From: Ruminobacter amylophilus
GTDB lineage: Bacteria > Pseudomonadota > Gammaproteobacteria > Enterobacterales > Succinivibrionaceae
Assembly (NCBI RefSeq): GCF_900115655.1
Contig: NZ_FOXF01000021.1
Coordinates: forward strand, 1 to 37,670
Reading direction: 5' to 3'
DNA length: 37,670 nucleotides
The notes beneath the pieces were generated by a model. That model was not told the origin of the DNA, did no database searches, and saw nothing but the letters and a program-made list of their open reading frames with translations. Positions within the stretch are counted from its first letter, which is position 1; the number at the start of each line of letters is the position of its first letter. Both the position numbers and the translations under genes were made by a program. This document shows, piece by piece, positions 16,139 through 23,033 of the stretch.

Positions 16139-16429
16139 TCATAACCTTCCGTCAGACTGAACTGCAGCGCGGGAAGCAGACTGATTTCTGATGTTTCCTA
16201 TTGAAAGTACAATAATCACCGCCGGAAAAATCAGGGCCGAAAGACCGGCGATAACGCCTAAAAACGTCATTCCGGCATGAATAAAAAACGGAATCTGAGC
16301 CAGTCCCAGTATAAGAGAAACAACAGGCTCCTTCTTTTTCTTCACCAGATAAAAAGACAGAACGTATATGACAACCACGGATAAGGCCGTAGCAGTGTTC
16401 AATACAAGCGGAACAATTGGAAGCTGCAT
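16139..16429 (-). CDS. Small three-helix membrane protein (96 aa)
   Basis: ATG 16429 has GGGAGG 8 bases before it. Three hydrophobic segments (residues ~5-27, ~36-55, ~60-80), a KKKKEP loop between the first two, and a polar C-terminal tail. Family not recognised. The 300 bases upstream in coordinate (15842-16138) hold no convincing gene. Confidence 0.55.
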   Translation of the reverse strand: MQLPIVPLVLNTATALSVVVIYVLSFYLVKKKKEPVVSLILGLAQIPFFIHAGMTFLGVIAGLSALIFPAVIIVLSIGNIRNQSASRAAVQSDGRL

Positions 16430-16688
16430 TACATATTCCTCCCTGTGCAATGATGCCTTCAGTCGGAGGTCATTATCATATCAAAAATGACTTTTTATCA
16501 ATGGAGCAATGAAAAAAATTTGAGGGAGCTTAAACACACGAAAACCGCAGAAAATTCAATTCATATAGCATTATCATATTATTCCGCAAAACCAGCTTGA
16601 GATTCTACTGCACATAACAAAGGTAAAATAGCCATTGCTAAACATAAGGCGTTCATTTCATTTAGTTTTATCCTTCTAAAATAAAAAA

Positions 16689-16877
16689 TTAACGAGATCT
16701 TCCTTTTTTTTGACTTGTGGAAATAACATTCTCACGAGCATTATTCTTTTCCATATTTCTCCGCATCATTGCCATTCGTGGAGATTCAGCAAAAGCTTGA
16801 TTTTGTGTTTCTTCATTAACTTCTTTTGAAGCTTCTGCTCTTGACTGAATCTGTCCATTCATAAATTCATGTCCAGA
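16689..16877 (-). repeat. Shared C-terminal tail repeat, copy 1
   Basis: About 190 bases, well over 85% identical by eye to 17942-18131, encoding the same polar tail ending GRSR in the same reading frame of two different genes. Confidence 0.75.
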
Positions 16878-17528
16878 ACTCTGATGTTCTATAACTGTTT
16901 TGATGAAGCAATTATCAGCAAGATAATCAATGATATCTTTATTTTCTTCAGTATAAAAAGCAGTTAAATGTTCTTCAAAATCAGCATATTTATCATTCTG
17001 AATAATCAACAAATCAAAATCTTTTTTTATCAATTGAATATTGCATAAAAAAAGAGTAGTCCTCTTATTTCCATCCCAGAACGGTTGCAGTCTGGACAAA
17101 TTACAAAAACACTCTGAAACAACATATTTGTAATTATCAGGAGTAATGTTATTCAGTTTAGTAATTTCCTCTTCAACTCTTTCTTGTGAAGGAATAGGTA
17201 TCTGACCTATGCATGGAATTGAACTTAAACCATTTCGTAAAGCACCAGTGAATAATGCTTGTTCCTTTGCCAGCATCGAATTTAGTTTTATATAGAGCTC
17301 TAAATCAACATTTAACTTTAAAATATCAATTGAATCCATGAAGTTTAATGTATTTACGACATTATCTATTACAAGCGACTCTTCTTCAGGGAAATCCAGC
17401 ATTTCAAAGTTTTCTTTATTTAGAAGTTTTTCTGTCTGAATATCTGTAAGATTTATACCTTCAAATCTACAAAGAGACTGAGCAAAATGGATCTTTATCT
17501 CTCTTCTAAAATCTTTTAAAATTGCCAT
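16689..17528 (-). CDS. Fic-fold protein with catalytic His replaced by Gln and a basic C-terminal tail
   Basis: 279 residues. The Fic motif reads LQPFWDGNKRT (147-157): the anion-binding DGNKR is kept but the usual catalytic histidine is Gln148. Fic enzymes transfer AMP or other groups to target hydroxyls using that His, so classical AMPylation is doubtful; some Fic proteins without it have other activities. An RFEGIN stretch at 21-26 resembles the N-terminal inhibitory helix, but no Ser/Thr sits four residues before Glu23. The last ~60 residues (from FMNGQIQ) are polar and end in STSQKKGRSR; they are nearly identical to the end of the broken gene at 17942-18690. The start overlaps the preceding gene by 13 bases, so the two form an operon. 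A secreted or transferred effector is one possibility. Confidence 0.7.
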   Translation of the reverse strand: MAILKDFRREIKIHFAQSLCRFEGINLTDIQTEKLLNKENFEMLDFPEEESLVIDNVVNTLNFMDSIDILKLNVDLELYIKLNSMLAKEQALFTGALRNGLSSIPCIGQIPIPSQERVEEEITKLNNITPDNYKYVVSECFCNLSRLQPFWDGNKRTTLFLCNIQLIKKDFDLLIIQNDKYADFEEHLTAFYTEENKDIIDYLADNCFIKTVIEHQSSGHEFMNGQIQSRAEASKEVNEETQNQAFAESPRMAMMRRNMEKNNARENVISTSQKKGRSR

Positions 17529-17923
17529 TTTAAAACCTCAGTTGTTAGATTATCTACTAATTCAGAAAAGCCAATTTCATTTTGTTTATATAATGATATA
17601 AATTTATTATTTAAGTAAGCTATTTTACCTTCTCTATAAAAAAGATATATATTTTTATAAAGTAAAGTTTTTTCATTTGGCGTAAGATAAGGGATGTTTT
17701 CTGAATAATTCAATACTTCATTTATATCTTTTGATTTAAAGAAAGCACCATACACACAAAACATCTTTTGTAAAAAAAAGTAATCCTCAAAAATAATATT
17801 TTTGCATCTTTTATTTACATACATATCTACTACGTGACTATATCTTATATTCTTATGATCTATTACATTTGTATATATAGTCCATAGCAATGTGTCTTTT
17901 ATTTTTGCTGGATTACATGACAT
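17516..17923 (-). CDS. Hypothetical protein, operon partner of the Fic-fold protein
   Basis: 135 residues from ATG 17923 (AAGGA with 8-base spacing). Largely helical, rich in Tyr, Phe, Asn and Lys, no signal or membrane segment. Its last 13 bases overlap the Fic gene, so translation is coupled. Small genes in front of fic genes can encode class I antitoxins with an (S/T)xxxE(G/N) helix, but I do not see that motif clearly here. It lies between the two copies of the tail repeat. Family not recognised. Confidence 0.6.
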   Translation of the reverse strand: MSCNPAKIKDTLLWTIYTNVIDHKNIRYSHVVDMYVNKRCKNIIFEDYFFLQKMFCVYGAFFKSKDINEVLNYSENIPYLTPNEKTLLYKNIYLFYREGKIAYLNNKFISLYKQNEIGFSELVDNLTTEVLKWQF

Positions 17924-17941
17924 AATATATTCCTTTGCAAA

Positions 17942-18131
17942 TTAACGAGATCTTCCTTTCTTTTGACTTGTGGAAATAACATTCTCACGAGCATTATTCT
18001 TTTCCATATTTCTCCGCATCATTGCCATTCGTGGCGATTCAGTAGAAGCTTGATTTTGTGTTTCTTCATCAATTTCTTTTGAAGCCTCTGCCTTCTGAAT
18101 CCGTTCATTCATAAATGCACGTCTGGAACTG
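17942..18131 (-). repeat. Shared C-terminal tail repeat, copy 2
   Basis: Matches 16689-16877 in the same orientation, about 1.25 kb apart. Homology starts at the stop codon and ends near the SSR/SSG codons, so it is confined to the tail module. Confidence 0.75.
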
Positions 18132-18690
18132 ATAATTTCTTCTTGTTCTTTTGGAAACGCAACAGATTCTACACTATTATCTGCTTCGTTAGTTTGACCT
18201 TTACCAGAAAAAAGAGACTTTAAATTCTGCACTGCAACAGTATAGGAAACATACGAGCAAAGATGGTCTGTTTATTCTTTGTAGCCTGTATGTATTCTTT
18301 AGATTGTAAAGATAAGATATTATCAATATCCTCAAAAACAGCCTTCCTTAATAATTTATCAAGTGCTCTTAAATCTTGGTTATCGAATTCAACTATACGA
18401 TCATATTTTTTATCAAAACCTCTTAAAAAGGCATTACCCATCTTATCAAATAATTCTTTCTTCAGCTTAGTGGATGCAACGTTACTGTTCATACAATGGA
18501 CAAGATGAGAAAAACTTTTTACTAGATATTTATCAAGCTGAGCTTTTAATTCAACAGTCTTATAAGGAGCACCATCACCACAAACTTTTGCACCTGCATT
18601 TGATAATCCTCTAGCATTAACAGTAGATCTTTCTTATAGGAATCAATCCGAATTGAACCATCTATACTTCTCACAATAATGACAACATCT
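17942..18690 (-). pseudogene. Broken gene sharing its C-terminal tail with the Fic-fold protein
   Basis: Three frames join up. From ~18690 the frame reads VVIIVRSIDGSIRIDSYKK. After a probable one-base loss in an A run near 18631 it continues RSTVNARGLSNAGAKVCGDG and on through CMNSNVASTKLKKELFDKM to MFPIL. After a second shift near 18240 it continues VQNLKSLFSGKGQTNEADN to the tail ending KGRSR. No start codon remains (a TGA precedes the first part). The body is charged and helical and I do not recognise it. The last ~60 residues match those of the Fic-fold protein. So this is a decayed neighbour, or a separate protein carrying the same C-terminal module. Confidence 0.6.
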
Positions 18691-18892
18691 CACTTAATGT
18701 GATACTACCTCTGATTTTTAATATCTACACGCTATACTTTCTTATGCTGGACATGATATACAAATGCACCCAAAATTAACGCAGCACAATATATTTTGGT
18801 ATATCAATACTTGAAAGTTATGCAGATTCAAACGACTAATATTCCTGCATGATTTGTCATTGAACATATCACTGACGGTACATGAATGCCGT

Positions 18893-19474
18893 TTACCACA
18901 TGATTCTCAAAGTGACGTAGATCTGAGCGACAGCCATTAAAATGTTACCGGTCACAAAATACCATACCCTTGTTTTGTGACGAAACATAAACATGGATGC
19001 AAGACCTCCTGCCGCCCCGCCGATAAATGATTTAAACAGCAGATTGGTCTCGGGAACTCTCTCTTTGCCGGATGCCGCATTGCTCTTGTCAAGTCCGTAC
19101 CAGATAAAAGACAACAGGTTGATCAGAACCGCATACCCCCAGAAAACCCAGGAAAGCCAGGACGTCATGCATCCTGCGACTGAATTCCATATCGAAAACA
19201 CGGTTCCCAGAACGGAAAAATACAACCAGAAGGCAGCAAACGAGCAGGCAACGCAAGTGCTGAGATTCTTGCTCACATGTCTGATTCTTCGTTTCTTTCG
19301 CCAGACCGTAAATCCCGCCATAAAACCGATAACTCCGCCCGCAAGCGAAAGGAAAGCCAGAATACCGTTGATATCCCCGCTGTCACCGTTCCTAGACGAA
19401 GACTTCAGGAGTTCCAGTGTTATCGGACAGGTTAAGAGGTTTAACACCACAAGATAAATCATGAACCACAACAT
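18893..19474 (-). CDS. DUF1294 membrane protein
   Basis: 193 residues with four to five hydrophobic segments (~2-20, ~40-58, ~72-92, ~105-125 and C-terminal). The C-terminal part has YGLDKSNAASGKERVPE, then GGAAGGLASMFMFRHKTR and a short final helix: the DUF1294 signature (YG-x-DK, R-x-PE, RHKT). The function of DUF1294 is unknown; in other proteins it is fused to a cold-shock domain. No good ribosome site is visible at ATG 19474 and ATG 19462 is an alternative. It is single, with no operon partners. Confidence 0.75.
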   Translation of the reverse strand: MLWFMIYLVVLNLLTCPITLELLKSSSRNGDSGDINGILAFLSLAGGVIGFMAGFTVWRKKRRIRHVSKNLSTCVACSFAAFWLYFSVLGTVFSIWNSVAGCMTSWLSWVFWGYAVLINLLSFIWYGLDKSNAASGKERVPETNLLFKSFIGGAAGGLASMFMFRHKTRVWYFVTGNILMAVAQIYVTLRIMW

Positions 19475-20220
19475 AACAATTATTCCGTATAATTACTCAG
19501 ATTCATAGTTAAAAATAACTGCCTTACAGTATCGGCCGCAGAAGCAGTGACAGTCTGCCGTCTAAACAGCGTGCCGGGAAAAAGCCGGATGTTTTCCGTC
19601 CTGCGGGAAAACGCAGCGCATCGCGATTATATCAGAATTAAATCTTTTCTGTACCGGAACACCTGAAGATGAAACATTACCATCGGATAACAGTTTTATT
19701 TCCGCGAGTCTCTCATGTCTTTCATGAAAGCCGTCTCTCAGCCTCATCCGTATGCCGATTAACCATGCCTGTGACTTTTTTAATTAACTTCCGGTATCTG
19801 AATCACACGAAGCATTTTCGAACAGCTGTGTGCATACCTGCTTACGGCAAAGGTTATATCATACAGAACTTACCTCAATCCTGTTATTAGGGAGCATAAA
19901 CAGATGTGGTGACAATGTCCTTAAAGGCATATGCAGCAGACAGTTCCCGTCCTGAACATTATAAACAGCCATGACCGGATTCAGCAGCCGATTTCGTGCA
20001 CGCAACACATATCCTGAGTATACGCCGGTAATTACTTGATCTCCGTTAAATAAAATACCATGATTTTGGAAGCAAACAGCTTTTATAGATTATACTTAGA
20101 TGTATATGGATGTTTGTGCTGTTAGTATTGCTATTTAAAATCCAGTATAAAATCTATCTTTGATTTCTATTGATCACTCATATTTCCCGCAGGAAATATA
20201 CGAGAAAGGAGTGTGGCACT
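19475..20220. other. Intergenic region, no gene supported
   Basis: About 745 bases with only short open frames lacking ribosome sites. A TATAAA at 20146-20151, 70 bases before ATG 20221, may belong to the promoter of the next gene. Nothing else recognised. Confidence 0.4.
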
Positions 20221-20694
20221 ATGAGAAGATTTACTATATTCTTTGTCATGTTTTTCGGTCTGACAGCAAACTGCTTCGCAGTTGAATGTGCTGATCCTGA
20301 ATCTTCAGACGTCGAAATTAACGGAAGTCGCAGAATAGCAAGAAATTACTATGACATTAACGGTAAAAAGCTGACAGTCAGTTATACGAATATTCCGTGG
20401 CGTATCATGGATGACAATCTGACTATCCAGCGTTTTGTAAAAAACCGCTGGGAACTGATAAACAGAGACGGGGCCATGATTCTGTTAAAGGGGCTCGAAA
20501 ATCCGGATGAAACAATGCTCATTACCCCCGTTAACGGTTACGTACGCTATGTGGAAAGTGATGCAAATACAGTTAAGTACGTAACTGAAAAAGGATATAT
20601 TGACTGCTATTCCAATTTCATCAATCTTGAGGAGCATCCGGCAGAAGCTGCAAAGGATGAGAGCGGAGCTGACAGCGACGCTGAAAAGAAATAA
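20221..20694 (+). CDS. Hypothetical secreted protein (157 aa)
   Basis: ATG 20221 follows AAAGGAG (20205-20211). A signal peptide (MRR, hydrophobic core FTIFFVMFFGLTA, likely cleavage near residue 19-20 after CFA) precedes a mature protein of beta character with cysteines at ~22 and in the C-terminal half, and an acidic/Ala-rich tail (EEHPAEAAKDESG). Probably periplasmic. Family not recognised. A strong terminator follows at 20741. Confidence 0.65.
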   Translation: MRRFTIFFVMFFGLTANCFAVECADPESSDVEINGSRRIARNYYDINGKKLTVSYTNIPWRIMDDNLTIQRFVKNRWELINRDGAMILLKGLENPDETMLITPVNGYVRYVESDANTVKYVTEKGYIDCYSNFINLEEHPAEAAKDESGADSDAEKK

Positions 20695-20740
20695 AACAGT
20701 GGCGTGATTATCTCCTGCAGACGGTTCTGCATAAAAGATC

Positions 20741-20768
20741 AAAGCCTCCCGCCCGCAGGAGGCTTTTT
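20741..20768 (+). terminator. Rho-independent terminator of the secreted-protein gene
   Basis: AAAGCCTCC (20741-20749) pairs with GGAGGCTTT (20758-20766), then further Ts. Confidence 0.85.
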
Positions 20769-21161
20769 GACGTATAGGCAGTTCTGATGAATTCTTCGAT
20801 ACACCGTCTGAACTTCATCACCATCACAATCAGGTTTCGACTGAAGCCGGACATCACGTTACGATCCATGAACCAGGTCTCCTGTCTGCCGCATATCCGG
20901 AATACATTTAAAATCAAACAGTCAGCCGTATATAATCTGATCATCTGCAGTCTTAATACACAATGTACCTGAAACTTCAGACGTCGTTACGATAATTCCC
21001 GAAAATCTGGTAAATGAATACTTTAAAATCAGAAATGATTCAGTAATCCGTATATACGTACAGACACATTGTGTTTTATACCTGCAATGATTAGCAGTGC
21101 AGAAAAAGTCCGGCAGATATCTGTACTACGATCAGAAAAATAAACAGAAAAGAGGTAATCA
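20769..21161. other. Intergenic region, no gene supported
   Basis: About 390 bases; short frames on both strands lack ribosome sites. GAGG at about 21147-21156 is the ribosome site of the GTG start at 21162. Confidence 0.4.
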
Positions 21162-21632
21162 GTGAAGTCAGATTTCATGCGCATCGCTATCCCTGTCGTT
21201 GTAATTTCCATGTTCATCAAATTCATATGGATTGCAGGCAGAGAGCAGCTCTTTAAGCAATGTGCGCAGGATAAGATTCTTGTGGTTTACAGCAAAATCA
21301 GAAACGTCAAGGTACTGAAATATGTGCGCAGCGGCAGAGTTCTTGTTTTACCGTATATTCAGGATTACTCATACATGGATAGCATTGAGGTATTTGCAAA
21401 TGTAATGGAAGAAAATATCCTGACACACGACAGTCTCGTCATCAGTTCCGTATGGGTGGACGCTAAAGTAATGATGGTTGAAAACGAGGAAAATATTGAA
21501 AAAGCCGTACATATGCTGTTCAATAAAAGTTACCCAGATATTTGCGACATGGTGGAAAAAATAATAAGAAAACAGATACCGCCCGCAGTTGCCTCATTTA
21601 CCCGCGAAAAACACATTCAAAAAACAATATAG
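21162..21632 (+). CDS. Flotillin-like SPFH-domain protein, short (156 aa)
   Basis: GTG 21162 follows AGAGG. One N-terminal membrane segment (~8-24) is followed by a flotillin-type SPFH domain: DKILVVYSKIRN, VLVLPYIQDYSYMD and, near the end, IRKQIPPAVASFTREK. This parallels the flotillin sequence around its PVIQDY motif and the I-x-G-x-LR-x-x-IA-x-M-T-x-E element. Flotillins are ~420-500 residues with a long coiled coil; here the protein stops after the SPFH domain, so it is truncated or a minimal variant. Flotillins scaffold membrane microdomains. Two related sequences follow (21831 and 22159), making a local paralogue cluster. Confidence 0.6.
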   Translation: MKSDFMRIAIPVVVISMFIKFIWIAGREQLFKQCAQDKILVVYSKIRNVKVLKYVRSGRVLVLPYIQDYSYMDSIEVFANVMEENILTHDSLVISSVWVDAKVMMVENEENIEKAVHMLFNKSYPDICDMVEKIIRKQIPPAVASFTREKHIQKTI

Positions 21633-21830
21633 AGCATGAACTCAGGAAAAGCGGATTACATACAGTAAATATGGATATCGAATCCATAATAGGATTATAC
21701 GAATAAACTGCTCCTGTTCAGGTATCTGAAAAATAAAGAAGCTTACATAACACAGAAATACTATAGAAGCAGAAGCAGTACCTGATTCACGACAGAAGAG
21801 CCCTTTTATTCATATATTGATTAAACAGGA

Positions 21831-22023
21831 GAATGCTCCCATACGCAACAACGTTCATATCGACATCAATCTGAGTTTTAGTGTTCAGCTCTCGGAGGAT
21901 AATAATTATTTAGAAAATGCCGTAAACTTTCTGTTCGACAAAAGCAAACACGAAATTGAAGAAAAAGTAAAGCAAATCATGAACGAACAGGTACTCCTCA
22001 CGTTAGCCTCATTTTCCGTTGAA
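21831..22023 (+). pseudogene. Flotillin-like fragment, duplicated from the next gene
   Basis: 193 bases differ at only about four positions from 22413-22605, inside the flotillin-like gene at 22159. The fragment keeps an open frame from TTG 21817 to TAA (22024-22026) but has no start signal or membrane segment, so it is a duplicated piece rather than a gene. Confidence 0.75.
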
Positions 22024-22158
22024 TAATCACACAAAGTCTGTTAGATTATCCCCCCAAAAGCATTCATATCTTTAATTTCCCCGAAAAATACCTGAATGAG
22101 GCATCAGTTTCGGTGCACATGCTCTGTAGCCGGGAATTCAGACAAAAAAGGAACAGTC

Positions 22159-22812
22159 ATGGATCGTTATCTTACATTAACCATAGCCGGAGGACTCGCC
22201 TGCCTGCTGTTTATCTGCCTTGCAGTATGGATGGCCCTGCGCCTGACCATTTACAAAGAATGTCCATCCAGCACCATTATGGTGATTCACAGGAAAAATA
22301 AACCGGACAGGATTGTAAAATATATCATCCGAGGAAGCGCTCCTGTAATACCTTTAATACATGACTGTTCGTACATAGCTCTGCCTGCAGTCAGTTTTCC
22401 GATTAATCTTAAGAATGCTCCCATACGCAACAACGTTCATATCGATATCAGTCTGGGTTTTAGTGTTCAGCTCTCGGAGGATAATAATTATTTAGAAAAT
22501 GCCGTAAACTTTCTGTTCAACAAAAGCAAACACGAAATTGAAGAAAAAGTAAAGCAAATCATGAACGAACAGGTACTCCTCACGTTAGCCTCATTTTCCG
22601 TTGAAGAGATATTCAAAAACGACAGAAATGATGAATTTCTTCAACGGATTCGCAGCGATGCAGATCAGAGACTCAAAAAAGTAGGACTAACTACAACCAA
22701 TATGGAATGTTACTGGATTTATGATGATAAAGAATACTACAGAGAAGTTGCCCATAGAGCAGTTATGGAAGCAGTTAATAGCGCAAAAGCAGAGCTTGAG
22801 CGCCAGAAATAA
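22159..22812 (+). CDS. Flotillin-like SPFH-domain membrane protein (217 aa)
   Basis: ATG 22159 follows AAAGGA. A membrane segment (residues 5-28) is followed by CPSSTIMVIHRKNKPDRIVK, then APVIPLIHDCSYIAL (the flotillin VWPVIQDY-like site) and APIRNNVHIDISLGF with a helical part. The protein ends in a short helical stretch (VAHRAVMEAVNSAKAELERQ) where full flotillins begin their long coiled coil, so it is about half the usual length. It is likely a membrane scaffold protein that oligomerises through the SPFH domain. The segment 22413-22605 is duplicated upstream. A terminator follows at 22908. Confidence 0.7.
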   Translation: MDRYLTLTIAGGLACLLFICLAVWMALRLTIYKECPSSTIMVIHRKNKPDRIVKYIIRGSAPVIPLIHDCSYIALPAVSFPINLKNAPIRNNVHIDISLGFSVQLSEDNNYLENAVNFLFNKSKHEIEEKVKQIMNEQVLLTLASFSVEEIFKNDRNDEFLQRIRSDADQRLKKVGLTTTNMECYWIYDDKEYYREVAHRAVMEAVNSAKAELERQK

Positions 22813-22907
22813 GCAGAATCCACCCAGGATGCTGACAGCTAACAGATATTTTTGCCTAACCATAACAGGCTGATCATCATGTCCTGTTACATGTAAAAAA
22901 AAGGAAA

Positions 22908-22942
22908 CCGTGACACTCTTTTTGCAGTATCACGGCTTTTTA
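22908..22942 (+). terminator. Terminator after the flotillin-like gene
   Basis: CCGTGA (22908-22913) pairs with TCACGG (22930-22935), followed by CTTTTTATT. It lies between two converging genes. Confidence 0.65.
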
Positions 22943-23033
22943 TTCCCCTCCGGCATTCGGGAATAAGGAACATAGTCATAATATGTAATTTCACTCAAAG
23001 AAGACCATGGCTCAGTATTTTCTTACAGTCGGA

